Of a stretch of 64,000 nucleotides of DNA, positions 1-9,791 are shown piece after piece. The stretch comes from Natrinema salaciae. Lineage in GTDB: Archaea > Halobacteriota > Halobacteria > Halobacteriales > Natrialbaceae. Below the pieces are notes generated by a model, which was not told the origin of the DNA, did no database searches, and worked only from the letters and a program-made list of their open reading frames with translations. The DNA lies in assembly GCF_900110865.1 (NCBI RefSeq), contig NZ_FOFD01000006.1, forward strand, positions 241,858 to 305,857, read 5' to 3'. The first letter of the stretch is position 1, and every line of letters starts with the position of its first letter. Both the position numbers and the translations under genes were made by a program.

Positions 1-904
1 GGTTGCGCCTCGAGGATACTCTCCGTGAACGCCTTCTCCTCTCGGAGCTCACGCTCGCGGGCCTTTCGCTCGCTGATGTCGCGGCCGACGCCGGTGAACC
101 CCAGCACGGTCCCGTCGTCGTCGGTGATCCGAGCGCTGTTGAACTCGTAGGGAATTCGACGCCCGTCTTTCGTGCGGAGGTCCGCCTCGAGAGTGACGTA
201 CTCGTCCTCGCCGAGGACCCGTCGGATCGCCTCGGCGGTTCGATCCCGGTGGTCCGGGGCGACGAACTCGAGGGGGGCCATCTCGGCCAGTTCCGCGTCG
301 GTATATCCCGTGACTTCCGGCACGCGATCGTTCCACTCGAGATAGTTCTCGTCGGCGTCGAAGGCGTAGACGACGTCGGGTTGTGCATCGAAGACGCTCT
401 CGGCGAAGGCCTTCTCCTCCCGGAGTTTCCGCTCGCGTTCGCGATCCTCGGTTCGGTCGTAGACGAACCAGACGTAGCCCGCCAACTCGTCGGCTCGATC
501 GGCGGGCGTCCCGATCGCGCCGCCCTCCCGGATCGGCGCGATCAGTTCGTGGACCCAGAACCGACTGCCGTCGCTCCTGACGCGCCGACCGTCGGTTTCG
601 ACTGCCCCCTCCGATCGCGCTCGCTCGAGCAGCCGGCTCGGCCGATCGGTGTCGCGAGCGGCCGCCGGAAAGAACGTTCGGTAGTGCGATCCCACGATCT
701 CGTCCGCGTCGTATCCCGTGAGGTCGCGCGCCCCGTCGTTCCATGCGGTGATCCGTCCGTCCCGGTCGAACACCGTTCCGGCGTAGGTATCCACGAGTTC
801 GCTCAGCTCACCGATATCGAGACAGTCGATCGCTTCTTCACAGTTCTCTGCGTGACGATTCACGTCGTTTGGCGAATCTATTCGATCCGACGAGTTGTCG
901 CTCA
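1..904 (-). CDS. PAS-domain sensor protein (probable histidine kinase), C-terminus outside window
   Basis: The frame starts with ATG at 904 and runs leftward off the window, so only about 301 N-terminal residues are visible. After an acidic N-terminus there are two PAS folds, roughly residues 40-150 and 160-285. Each is followed by a typical linker: 'VYDRTEDRERERKLREEK' after the first and 'GRDISERKARERELREEK' after the second, the latter ending a PAC segment. No membrane segment is seen, so cytoplasmic sensing is likely. Haloarchaeal proteins of this build usually end in a HisKA/HATPase kinase or a bacterio-opsin activator-type output; that part is missing here, so the kinase assignment is inferred from the family. 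Confidence 0.8.
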
Positions 905-1322
905 TTTCAGCCTCCTAACTACAGTGTTCAATGTTAGCTGTCCACAACCGAAAAACCACTGGTGGCTCGTGCCACGGGCGTTCGATCGACGGGTGAAATC
1001 GACGACGGATCTGTCGGTTTCACCGAACCGTCGGCGAACCGACCGGTTCACCGAGCGTGGAGACGAGCAGTCCCTGCGCCAATCGATCGTCCCACCGGCC
1101 GGTCCACGACTCCTATCCGAGCTGCCAGTTCGTACGAGCGGTCGCCGAGCGGACGGCACAGTTCTATCGAAAGGACGCGAAGGCGTTTATTTATCAACTG
1201 TGATGACCGAACCGGAGGTGGTGTGGCCCCGCTGCGGCGACGTCGGTCGTGCCGGCGGCCACCTCGAGGCCGTCCGCGTCGAAAGCGCAGCCTATTCGTC
1301 TCCCCGGAACCGACTGCGCCTC
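905..1322. other. intergenic region with divergent promoters
   Basis: This stretch separates the leftward PAS gene from dtdA. It holds a TATA-like TTTATTTA at about 1185-1192. An in-frame ATG at 1203 would lengthen dtdA by 40 residues, but it lies only about 10 bases past that TATA box, probably upstream of the transcription start. No other gene or repeat was seen. Confidence 0.45.
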
Positions 1323-2693
1323 GTGATCGCGATCCTCGAGAGCCGCGCCGACCGCGCCTCGGAGCACATCTGTGACCGCCTCCGCGAGCGCGCCGACTGG
1401 ACGGAGCGAACCGACGACGTCCGTCCGGCCGCCGACGGCGGCGGGACGTACTACCGGACCGAGGGTGCCGAACTACGCTCGTTCGACGACCTCCACATCG
1501 AACTCGAGCGACCCGCCGACGCGTTCGACGGCGACCCCGACCTGCTCGTCTTCGCCTCGCGCCACTCCGGCGACACCGGGGCGCTCCTGACGGGCCACTT
1601 CACGGGCAACTTCGGCGCCGCCGAGTTCGGGGGCGAACCCGACGCGCTGGCCGAGGCCGCACCCGACGCCCTGGCCCGCCTGCTCGCGGCCTTCGACGAG
1701 TACGCGCCCGAGGGCTACGAGGTCGGCATGGAGGGGACCCACCACGGCCCGACCGACGTCGGCTGCCCGTCGCTGTTCGCCGAACTCGGCAGCGGGGACG
1801 AGCAGTGGGACGACCCCGCCGGGGCCGACGCCGTCGCCCGCGCCATCCTCGACCTTCGCGGCGTCGACCCCCACCGCGACAGACAGGTCGTCGGCTTCGG
1901 CGGCAACCACTACGCCCCCCGGTTCGAACGGATCGTCCGCGAGACCGGGTGGGCGGTCGGCCACGTCGCACCCGACTGGGCGCTCGAGGCGATGGGCCAC
2001 CCGACGGCCCACCGCGCGGTTCTCGAGCGCGCGTTCGAGGCCAGCGAGGCGGAAATCGCGCTGCTCGACGGCGAGTGGCCGGTGCTCGAAGAGACGCTCA
2101 CGGACCTCGACTGCCGGATCGTGAGCGAGACCTGGCTGCGCGAGGTCGACGAGCGGCCGCTCGAGCTGGTCGACGCGGTCGAGTCGGCCCTCGGAACCGT
2201 CGACGACGGGATTCGGTTCGGCGATCGGCTCGCGGCGTCGGTCGCCGTCGTCGAGTTGCCGGCCGAACTCGTGGGGACCGCCCAGGGGATCGATCCGGAT
2301 CGGGTGCGGTCGATCGTCGAGGAACACACCGTGGCCTTCGCGACCGAAAACGGCGGCAGCAGGGTGGGTTCGCGGGCGGCGATTCCCGTCGCCGACGACG
2401 ACGTGGTCGAGAGCGAGACGACCGAGCGCGGAATCGGCTCGAGTGAGTCGCGGACGGCGATCGTCGAGGCGCTGGCGGACGTGCTCGAATCGAAGTACGA
2501 GACGGTACGGGTCGACGACGACGCCGTCGTCGCCGAAGAGACGGCCTTCGACCCCGCGCTCGCACGACAGATCGGCGTTCCCGAGGGGCCGAAGTTCGGC
2601 ACGCTCGCCGACGGCGACCCGGTCACCGTCGACGGGGAAACGGTCAGTCCCGAGAGGGTTCGGACCGAGCGGACGCGTCGGTTCCCGATCTGA
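1323..2693 (+). CDS. dtdA: D-aminoacyl-tRNA deacylase (DtdA/GEK1 family)
   Basis: Hydrolyses D-aminoacyl-tRNAs to recycle tRNA and prevent mis-incorporation of D-amino acids; cytoplasmic. I chose the GTG at 1323 because it gives the family's usual start (V/M-I-A-I-L-E-S-R-A-D-R-A-S-E-H-I) and a normal length of 456 residues. Family signatures include 'FASRHSGDTGALLTGH' (H and S conserved), 'GMEGTHHGPTD' and 'GFGGNHYAPRF', which belong to the DtdA metal/substrate site. The frame is open far upstream to base 3, but that part is antisense to the PAS gene and is not coding. An ATG at 1203 is an alternative start. It lies upstream of and in the same direction as ftsZ1, separated by a promoter region. 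Confidence 0.92.
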   Translation: MIAILESRADRASEHICDRLRERADWTERTDDVRPAADGGGTYYRTEGAELRSFDDLHIELERPADAFDGDPDLLVFASRHSGDTGALLTGHFTGNFGAAEFGGEPDALAEAAPDALARLLAAFDEYAPEGYEVGMEGTHHGPTDVGCPSLFAELGSGDEQWDDPAGADAVARAILDLRGVDPHRDRQVVGFGGNHYAPRFERIVRETGWAVGHVAPDWALEAMGHPTAHRAVLERAFEASEAEIALLDGEWPVLEETLTDLDCRIVSETWLREVDERPLELVDAVESALGTVDDGIRFGDRLAASVAVVELPAELVGTAQGIDPDRVRSIVEEHTVAFATENGGSRVGSRAAIPVADDDVVESETTERGIGSSESRTAIVEALADVLESKYETVRVDDDAVVAEETAFDPALARQIGVPEGPKFGTLADGDPVTVDGETVSPERVRTERTRRFPI

Positions 2694-2851
2694 TCGGATT
2701 GCCGATCGACAGTAATTAGATATTACTCGGCCCCATCCTGCGAATCCGACGTATATTCCTCCATACACATAAGAATCTATTAACGTGTCAGACAGGCGGC
2801 TGACGTGTAGGGGAAAGGTAATTATGCTCCATCTTATAGACAATGCCAAGA
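2694..2851 (+). promoter_or_regulatory. ftsZ1 promoter region
   Basis: This AT-rich gap contains several possible TATA elements (around 2763-2785) and a short inverted repeat, GTCAG/CTGAC, separated by 8 bases near 2789-2806, about 45-60 bases before the start codon. The functional element cannot be chosen by eye. Confidence 0.35.
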
Positions 2852-4021
2852 ATGGACTCCATAATCGACGACGCAATCGACGAGGCCGAAGACGGGGAGG
2901 CCGTGGTCCCCGACGACGCCGCGCCACGGGGCGGGCGGTCCTCCAGCGGCAACGGATCGGGCGGCCGGCAGACGGGGACGATGACCGACGACGAACTGGA
3001 AGACGTCCTGCAGGACCTCCAGACCGACATCACGGTCGTCGGCTGCGGCGGCGCCGGCGGAAACACGATCAACCGGATGCACGAGGAGGGGATTCACGGC
3101 GCGAAGCTCGTCGCCGCCAACACCGACGTCCAGCACCTCGTCGAGATCGACGCCGACACCAAGATCCTCATGGGCGAGGAGAAGACCGGCGGGCGCGGGG
3201 CCGGTTCGCTCCCGCAGGTCGGCGAGGAAGCCGCCCTCGAGAGCCAACAGGACATCTACGACGCCATCGACGGCTCCGACATGGTCTTCGTCACGGCCGG
3301 GCTCGGCGGCGGCACCGGGACCGGTTCCGCTCCCGTCGTCGCCAAGGCCGCCCGCGAGGCCGGCGCGCTGACGATTTCGATCGTCACGACGCCGTTCACC
3401 GCGGAGGGCGAGGTCCGCCGGACCAACGCGGAGGCTGGCCTCGAGCGCCTGCGCGACGTCTCCGACACCGTCATCGTCGTCCCCAACGACCGCCTGCTCG
3501 ATTCGGTGGGCAAGCTGCCCGTCCGGCAGGCGTTCAAGGTCAGCGACGAGGTGCTGATGCGGAGCGTCAAGGGGATCACGGAACTCATCACGAAGCCCGG
3601 TCTCGTCAACCTGGACTTCGCCGACGTCCGCACCGTCATGGAGCGGGGCGGCGTCGCCATGATCGGCCTCGGCGAAGCCGACTCCGAAGCCAAAGCCGAG
3701 GACTCGGTCAAGACGGCACTCCGCTCGCCGCTGCTGGACGTCGACATCTCCGGTGCGAGCTCCGCGCTCGTCAACGTCACCGGCGGCAACGACATGGCCA
3801 TCGAGGAGGCCGAAGGCGTCGTCGAGGAGATCTACGACCGGATTGACCCCGACGCTCGCATCATCTGGGGGACCTCGATCGACGAGAGTCTCGAGGGCAG
3901 CATGCGGACGATGATCGTCGTCACGGGCGTCCAGTCGCCCCAGATCTACGGCCGGCCCGACGGCGAGGCAACCGTCCAGCCCGAACCCACACAGGGCGAG
4001 GACATCGACTTCGTCGAGTGA
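2852..4021 (+). CDS. ftsZ1: cell division protein FtsZ, type 1
   Basis: Tubulin-like GTPase that assembles the mid-cell division ring; in haloarchaea FtsZ1 organises the divisome and works with FtsZ2. The start at 2852 gives the conserved N-terminus MDSI; an ATG three codons upstream (2843) is also possible. After an acidic, glycine-rich leader of about 60 residues come '[11 protein letters not shown]' (nucleotide binding), the T4 tubulin signature '[12 protein letters not shown]' near residue 152, '[14 protein letters not shown]', and 'DFADVRTVM' of the T7 loop. The C-terminus ends in the short acidic 'GEDIDFVE' tail typical of FtsZ1. Length of 389 residues is normal. Confidence 0.97.
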   Translation: MDSIIDDAIDEAEDGEAVVPDDAAPRGGRSSSGNGSGGRQTGTMTDDELEDVLQDLQTDITVVGCGGAGGNTINRMHEEGIHGAKLVAANTDVQHLVEIDADTKILMGEEKTGGRGAGSLPQVGEEAALESQQDIYDAIDGSDMVFVTAGLGGGTGTGSAPVVAKAAREAGALTISIVTTPFTAEGEVRRTNAEAGLERLRDVSDTVIVVPNDRLLDSVGKLPVRQAFKVSDEVLMRSVKGITELITKPGLVNLDFADVRTVMERGGVAMIGLGEADSEAKAEDSVKTALRSPLLDVDISGASSALVNVTGGNDMAIEEAEGVVEEIYDRIDPDARIIWGTSIDESLEGSMRTMIVVTGVQSPQIYGRPDGEATVQPEPTQGEDIDFVE

Positions 4022-4294
4022 GCCGACGGACCGACGTACCCGATCCGCGGTCACGCGGCTCCGGTCGCCGGGCGCTCCCGGCTCTTACGCGTCCGCGGCT
4101 CGTCGGTTCCGGCGGCACCGGCGTCGACAGTCCATTCTTCATCGCCGAGGCCCGTCGGAACGGGACGTAGCGGTCGCTCTCGTCGAGGGGACTCGCTCGA
4201 GCGAGATCGTCCCGTCCGCGCTTCGGGGGCCGTTCACGGCGTGAATTTTCCTCACGGAGTGAGTACAAGGCGGTCTCCGCCCAACGGCTACTGG
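4022..4294. other. intergenic, no gene recognised
   Basis: GC-rich gap between ftsZ1 and the lipoprotein gene, with short GC-rich hairpins just after the ftsZ1 stop (about 4040-4085) that could help termination. No ORF with coding character was found here. Confidence 0.4.
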
Positions 4295-4981
4295 ATGCAT
4301 TCACGTGCGACGAGGCGGCCCTCGAGACGGCGGCTGCTCTGTGCGATCGGGCTCGCATCGATCGGATCACTGAGCGGTTGCGTCGGCGATACCACGACCG
4401 GCGAGCCGGCCGCCGACCGCGGAGACGGTGCCCGTGATGGTGACGGTAACACAGATACCGCCGACGCGATCTGGAACCCGTTCGAGTTCGACCGGCCGGT
4501 CACGTACACGTACGAGATCTACTCGACCGACGACGGGTCGGGGACGCTCGTCTGGGACGTGACGGACGTGACCGACGACGGCGCGACGGTCGCCCTGCAG
4601 TACGATACCGCGGAAACGCAGTTCGAAACGACGGTGACCGGGTCGAAAGACGATCTGCAGGGGCAGTTGCTCATGACGCCAGCAGGCCCGTTCATCGTCG
4701 CGACGATCTTTTCGCCGACGATGGCCCGGTACGAGGGGCAGACCCTCACGGTCGGGAACGAATGGTCGTACTCGTCACCGGACGGATCGATGCGGTTCGC
4801 GATCACGGAGCGGGACACGATCGCAGGCGTCGACTGTTACGCGTCCGTGACCGAAGTCGACGGATCGACAGTCCACGAAGGCTGCTTTTCGCCCGAACTC
4901 GAGCTGGCACCGTACACCGTCTACTACGACGACGACGGCACGCGCTCGGTCGAGATGCGGCTCGTCTCGATCGAGGAGTGA
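4295..4981 (+). CDS. Tat-exported lipoprotein, function unknown
   Basis: The ATG at 4295 starts a signal peptide with a twin-arginine-like stretch (RRPSRRRLLCAIG) and a lipobox 'SLSGC' near residue 31, so the mature protein should be lipid-anchored outside the cell. A low-complexity acidic linker (Asp/Gly/Thr) follows, then about 165 residues rich in beta-strand and threonine, e.g. 'FDRPVTYTYEIYSTDDGSG'. Two cysteines in the domain ('GVDCYASV', 'HEGCFSPE') could form a disulphide. I do not recognise a named family. It stands alone between ftsZ1 and a convergent regulator. Confidence 0.8.
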   Translation: MHSRATRRPSRRRLLCAIGLASIGSLSGCVGDTTTGEPAADRGDGARDGDGNTDTADAIWNPFEFDRPVTYTYEIYSTDDGSGTLVWDVTDVTDDGATVALQYDTAETQFETTVTGSKDDLQGQLLMTPAGPFIVATIFSPTMARYEGQTLTVGNEWSYSSPDGSMRFAITERDTIAGVDCYASVTEVDGSTVHEGCFSPELELAPYTVYYDDDGTRSVEMRLVSIEE

Positions 4982-5007
4982 GCCGGCGGGACGATCGACG
5001 CGACCGG

Positions 5008-5793
5008 TCAGACGATCCGGTCGGCAGTCGACCGATACTGTTCGAACAGCTGTTCGCCCCACGCGTACGCGTCGGGGTCGCCCGTGTCGACGAAGACCGA
5101 GAGGATTCCGACCGACGGATCGTACCCGCCGACCCCGACCCGATCGTCGAACAGCGCCAGCCCGAACGGGAGGTCGTCGCGGGCCCAGAGCCGGAGGTTG
5201 TCGCGCTCGAAGGCCTCCGCGGTCAGGTCGTCGTACTCCGATACGAGACGGTCGATCACCGGCGGCTCGAAGACGATTTCCACCGACATGCCCTCGAGGA
5301 TACGGTCGTGAACGTCGTCGACGTAGGTGGGTGCGACAGACGTCGTGTCGCACCCGCGGAGCGAATCGGTGTCCGCGAGAAGGTCGATAAATCGGTTCAA
5401 CGGCTGGTAGGGGTCGTGCTGGTCGACCACCGTGACGGTCGCGTCGGCGAACCAGTCGGCGTCGGCGGGAGCTGGTAGCGTGGACGCCGAGAGCAAATCG
5501 TACAGCGGTGCCAGCCGCCGCGTCTCGACGACGGCGGACCGGTAGGCGTCTACCGCCTGCCCCAACCGTTTCCCCACTGGCGTCAACGCGTATCCGCCGT
5601 CCGTCCGCGTGATCCAGGCGTTCTCACGAAACGACGCGATGATCCGGTGTGCCGTCGCCGGCGATACCTCGATCGCCGCGGCCAGTTCGGGTTTCTCGAG
5701 CGCGTCGTCGGCCAGGACCTCGAAAACTCCGTGACGCCGGACCAGTTCCAGGAGGTCGTCTTCGAGTTCGCTCCCGGACCGGTCAGCGTTCAT
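5008..5793 (-). CDS. winged-helix transcriptional regulator with FilR1-type (DUF1724) ligand domain
   Basis: Residues 1-85 form a winged helix: 'LELVRRHGVFEVLADDALEKPELAAAIEVSPATAHRII' split over the recognition helix, followed by a wing with 'GGYALTPVGKRL'. The remaining 170 residues match the FilR1/DUF1724 middle domain common in haloarchaeal regulators, including 'DSLRGCDTTSVAPTYV' and 'LWARDDLPFGLALFDDRVGVGGYD'. Start ATG at 5793 is chosen because it gives a normal N-terminus; an upstream ATG at 5889 would overlap the divergent surface-protein gene. The divergent arrangement suggests it may control the adjacent beta-helix gene (inference). Confidence 0.82.
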   Translation of the reverse strand: MNADRSGSELEDDLLELVRRHGVFEVLADDALEKPELAAAIEVSPATAHRIIASFRENAWITRTDGGYALTPVGKRLGQAVDAYRSAVVETRRLAPLYDLLSASTLPAPADADWFADATVTVVDQHDPYQPLNRFIDLLADTDSLRGCDTTSVAPTYVDDVHDRILEGMSVEIVFEPPVIDRLVSEYDDLTAEAFERDNLRLWARDDLPFGLALFDDRVGVGGYDPSVGILSVFVDTGDPDAYAWGEQLFEQYRSTADRIV

Positions 5794-5887
5794 TGCACCC
5801 TCATGGTATGTTCCAGCCAAAAACCTTTTCATGAGTTGAATTCCGTGCAGCGGATGAGTATAGATACGGTTGCTTCGATGTTCCGCC

Positions 5888-8800
5888 ATGCAACGACGGT
5901 TTGGGGTGGGAATCGGTGTACTGGGCGCGTTACTCGTCGTCCTGATCGGAGCCGTGGGAGGCGTCTCGGCGGCAGACTCGTGTGCGGAGATTTCGGGGCC
6001 GGCCGTGATCGATCAATCCGGCTGTTACGTGATCAACGAGAGCGCCGCGGACAGTTCGGCCGATGTCCACGTCGAAATTCGATCGAGCAACGTGATTCTC
6101 GAGGGGGCGGGCCACACGATCGACGGGAGTGACGGCTCCGGTACGATTGGCGTGTACGTCAACGGCTCGGCCGCCGCACGTCTGCGCAACGTCACGGTGA
6201 GGAACCTCACCGTGACCGACTGGGAGACTGGTCTCTACTACGACGCCAGCGACGACGGTGCCGTCGTGAACGTGACTGCGATTTCGAACACAGAGTACGG
6301 CCTCCACTTCGATGGCGTCACCACCGTCGCCGTGGAGGAGGCCACGACCGACGGTCAGTCCGGACTATACGACGCCGGGACCCGGATCGATGGCGGGTCC
6401 GGGGTCGAGGTGTCCGGCCTCGAAAGTACGAACGACGACTACGGCATCTACATCTACCAGGGTTCCGGTCACACGATTCGGGACAGCACGTTCACCGGCG
6501 ACGCGGGCGTGATCGTGATCGACGCCCAGCAGGTCACCGTCCGTGACAGTTTCTTCGAGGAGACGGCCCCGTCCGTCGACATCGACGACAGCGGCGACGT
6601 TCTCGTCGACAACAACACCGTCGTCGACGGCTCGCTCGGCGTCCTCTCCGGGTCGAACGGGCCGATGAACCGGATCACGAACAACGAGATCGACGAGAGC
6701 TCCCGGTACGCCACCGGCGCGGACTGTTACGGGATGTCGATCGACGGTGCCGCTGACGACCTCGTCGCCAACAACACCTGGACGCAGTGCAACTCGGGGG
6801 TCCACATCGACGACTCCGAACGGATCGAGTTCGGGAACAACACGATCACCGGAACCGACGGCGGGAACTCGGACTACGGGCTCTGGGTGAGCGGCGGTGC
6901 CGACAACGAAATCATCGACAACGAGATCGAAGGAAACGGCGTCTACCCCCGACGGGCCGGGATTCTCCTCGGAACCCACAAGGCCACCCTCTCGGGGAAT
7001 ACCCTGGCGGGGAACGGATTCAACCTCGAGATCGGCACCGGTGGGAACTGGAGTAGCATCTCGCACACCATCGACGCGACCAACACTGTCGAGGGACGCC
7101 CCGTCGCCTACCACGTCAACGAAACCGACGTGACGGTCGACCCCAACGCAGGGTGGGTCGGCCTCGTCGGCACCCAGAACGCGGTCATCGACGACGTGGC
7201 CTTCGCCCAGAACAATCGCCGGGACGTCATGATGCGGTACGCCGACGACACGGTGATCCGGAACGTCGATGCGACGCCCAGCTGGGTTGCGGTCTCTACC
7301 CGAGACGGCAGCGACCGCACCCGGATCGCGGACAGTCGCTTCGACGGCGGAGAGGGACTGTCGCTTCGCGAGGGGACGGGTGCGACGGTCGTGAACACTA
7401 CCGTCACGAACTCGGACGGCCACGGCTTCCTCCTCAGCGAGGCCCCGGATACGACCTTCGAGAACGTCACGGTCACGGGGAACGACTGGTACGGCATCCG
7501 CGTCCGGAACGGCGAGTTCGGAACTGTGCGTGTCACCGTCGCGAACTCGAGGATCGCGGACAACAACTGGGGCGGCATCGACCTCTATCGGGCGGCACAG
7601 AGCGTCGTCCGCGACAGCGTCGTCCGGAACAACGACGGTCCCGGTCTCCGCGCCCAGCGGTACTTCGATGACGCCGTGATCGCGGGCAACGAGATTACGG
7701 GCAACAACGGCGACGGCGTGACGATCGACAACGAGGCGGAAGACACGCTCATCGTCGACAACACCATCACGGATAACGCCCAGAACGGCATCGAACTGGG
7801 CTGGAACGGATTCAACGGGACGATTCACGGGAACGTGCTCACGGGCAACGACGTCGGTATCGACCTGCCCGATCCGTACGACAACCTCTCCGTGTCCGAC
7901 AACCACTTCGACAACACCCGGAACGTCGTCTTCGACGATCCGGCGGGCGTGACGAACGCCACCTGGAACGCGTCCGCCACCGCGGGGACGAACGTCGTCG
8001 GCGGCGCCACGATCGGCGGGAACTACTGGGCGAACCAGAGCGGCACCGGCTTCAGCGAGACGTGTACCGACCGCGGTGACGGTATCTGTACCGCTGCGTA
8101 CACGTTCGAGACCGGCCACGTCGATCAGTTGCCGCTGGTAGCACCGGATACCGGAACCGCACCGGCGTCCTTCGACGTCGTCATCGAGTCGTCCAACAGC
8201 CCCGTCGCAGCCACCGAAACGCTCGCGGTGAACGCGACGATCGAGAACGTCGGCGACGTGAGCGCCACCCAGTCGATCACGCTCGATCTCGACGGCGTCG
8301 ACGTCGACGACCGGAGCGTCACGCTCGAGGGCGGTAACTCGACGACGATCTCACTCAGTTACGTGACCGGGGACGCCGACGTGGGCCAGCATATCGCAAA
8401 CGTCTCCTCGGCGAACGTCACCGACTCCGTGCTCGTCGAGGTGCAGAACGCGGATGATGGCGACAGCACGAGCGACGTGACCGTCAATTCGATCACCGTA
8501 GCCAACGGAACTGTTCCCCACACGACCCCCTTTGTTGAGGCGTGGCTCGACGATCAGTCGATGCTTCAGCTCAACCTCCGATCGTCGGAACACGGCGGGT
8601 ACGACCTCGAGAACAACGGCGTCGACCGCACTACCGAGTTCGAGATCGACCTCACCGTCGAGAACGTTGAACCGCGTCTCCTGCTCGGCGCGGGGAACGT
8701 GACGAGCTGGGAGCGAACCCCGAACGGGACGACCGCGAACGCGACCGATCTCGTTATTCGGGTGCGTCCGGTGGAAACACAAGCGATCTGGGAGTGTGAC

Positions 8801-9676
8801 GGCAACGGAACCTGCACCACGCCCGACCTCGACGACTGGCCCGACGGCGGCAGCGACACCGCCACGGACCGGACCAACGTGACGGTCTCGATGGCCGTCG
8901 ACGATCTGCACGCGTATCCGACCGGCCAGCGCGCGCTGCTCGACGGGGCGATCGTCACGACGGACGCACAGCTGTTCGGCGATCCGGTCTACACCCAGGC
9001 CGCCGGTGACCAGCCGGCGACGCTGTCGCTGCGCGTCGGCGGTCCACACTACACGGTCGATGGCGCGGTCAACACCGGCTACTACGAGACGTTCCTCCCC
9101 GACGCGCTGCTGTCGGCGTGGAACGTGACCGAGCCGGATCAGCTCACCGCCGCCTATCAGGGAACGCAGTCGACGCTCGATGCCCGGACCGCCGCCGGCG
9201 GAATGCTGGTCTCCCTCGACGTGCACTACTCGGCCGGCACCGTCGAAATTTCGGCCTCGACGACCGACGACAGCTCCGACGACGGAAGCGACGGCGGCGA
9301 CGGGAACGACGGGAACGACGGCGGCTCGAGCGGCGGTGGGAGTAACTCGAGCCCGCCAGCGGACGACGGAGACGGTGATGACGGGGACGACGCCGCCGAC
9401 GAAATGAACGACGGTGAAGCTGACGACACCGAGGACGGATCGAACGGTGGCGATAGCGATGATGCCGACGGCTCGGACGACGGTACCGAGGGTGAAGACG
9501 GCGATGGGACGACCGGCGACGACGCTGACGGTGACACGGACGAGGCGAACGAAACGGACGACACGAACGACGAAACCGTTCCCGAGGACGACAGCGACGG
9601 AACCCCCGGCTTCGGGGCACCGGTCGGAATGGTCGCGCTGCTGATCGCACTCGCGGCTCGCGTGCGAGCGCGATAA
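5888..9676 (+). CDS. large secreted right-handed beta-helix (NosD-like) surface protein with CARDB domain and PGF-CTERM anchor
   Basis: A Sec signal peptide occupies residues 1-29 (hydrophobic 'GVLGALLVVLIGAVGGVSA'). Residues 60-740 consist of many repeats of about 22-25 residues with the parallel beta-helix pattern, such as 'NNTVVDGSLGV', 'NNEIDES' and 'GNEITGNNGDGV', rich in Asn ladders and N-glycosylation sequons. A CARDB-like domain follows at about 758-855 ('TLAVNATIENVGDVSATQS'), then a further beta-rich domain, a long Asp/Gly/Glu linker and the C-terminal 'PGFGAPVGMVALLIALAARVRAR'. That tail is the PGF-CTERM signal recognised by archaeosortase A for lipid anchoring to the S-layer. At 1262 residues it is the largest protein here. 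Likely a polysaccharide-binding or adhesion protein; activity not predictable. Confidence 0.88.
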   Translation: MQRRFGVGIGVLGALLVVLIGAVGGVSAADSCAEISGPAVIDQSGCYVINESAADSSADVHVEIRSSNVILEGAGHTIDGSDGSGTIGVYVNGSAAARLRNVTVRNLTVTDWETGLYYDASDDGAVVNVTAISNTEYGLHFDGVTTVAVEEATTDGQSGLYDAGTRIDGGSGVEVSGLESTNDDYGIYIYQGSGHTIRDSTFTGDAGVIVIDAQQVTVRDSFFEETAPSVDIDDSGDVLVDNNTVVDGSLGVLSGSNGPMNRITNNEIDESSRYATGADCYGMSIDGAADDLVANNTWTQCNSGVHIDDSERIEFGNNTITGTDGGNSDYGLWVSGGADNEIIDNEIEGNGVYPRRAGILLGTHKATLSGNTLAGNGFNLEIGTGGNWSSISHTIDATNTVEGRPVAYHVNETDVTVDPNAGWVGLVGTQNAVIDDVAFAQNNRRDVMMRYADDTVIRNVDATPSWVAVSTRDGSDRTRIADSRFDGGEGLSLREGTGATVVNTTVTNSDGHGFLLSEAPDTTFENVTVTGNDWYGIRVRNGEFGTVRVTVANSRIADNNWGGIDLYRAAQSVVRDSVVRNNDGPGLRAQRYFDDAVIAGNEITGNNGDGVTIDNEAEDTLIVDNTITDNAQNGIELGWNGFNGTIHGNVLTGNDVGIDLPDPYDNLSVSDNHFDNTRNVVFDDPAGVTNATWNASATAGTNVVGGATIGGNYWANQSGTGFSETCTDRGDGICTAAYTFETGHVDQLPLVAPDTGTAPASFDVVIESSNSPVAATETLAVNATIENVGDVSATQSITLDLDGVDVDDRSVTLEGGNSTTISLSYVTGDADVGQHIANVSSANVTDSVLVEVQNADDGDSTSDVTVNSITVANGTVPHTTPFVEAWLDDQSMLQLNLRSSEHGGYDLENNGVDRTTEFEIDLTVENVEPRLLLGAGNVTSWERTPNGTTANATDLVIRVRPVETQAIWECDGNGTCTTPDLDDWPDGGSDTATDRTNVTVSMAVDDLHAYPTGQRALLDGAIVTTDAQLFGDPVYTQAAGDQPATLSLRVGGPHYTVDGAVNTGYYETFLPDALLSAWNVTEPDQLTAAYQGTQSTLDARTAAGGMLVSLDVHYSAGTVEISASTTDDSSDDGSDGGDGNDGNDGGSSGGGSNSSPPADDGDGDDGDDAADEMNDGEADDTEDGSNGGDSDDADGSDDGTEGEDGDGTTGDDADGDTDEANETDDTNDETVPEDDSDGTPGFGAPVGMVALLIALAARVRAR

Positions 9677-9791
9677 CGCGTCGCGGTCTCGTTCCGCCTC
9701 GATCGACCGGACGACGTGCCCGCGCTCTCTTCGGGTCGTTTGACGGCCGCTCGATCCACCGAACGTCCCCTGGGGTCCGATCCGCTCCCGC

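Noticed and set aside
3..1202. Open plus-strand frame continuing upstream of dtdA
   Set aside because: It is antisense to a clear PAS-domain gene, and its translation shows no domain; high GC keeps the frame open by chance.
1473..2927. 484-codon minus-strand frame across dtdA
   Set aside because: Fully antisense to a conserved enzyme; Arg-rich, low-complexity translation without motifs, a GC-rich shadow frame.
4022..4294. Small RNA between ftsZ1 and the lipoprotein
   Set aside because: Hairpins there are short and GC-rich, as expected by chance; no promoter or terminator pair was convincing.
6365..8119. 584-codon minus-strand frame across the beta-helix gene
   Set aside because: Repeats of the sense gene create a regular antisense frame; no recognisable protein features.
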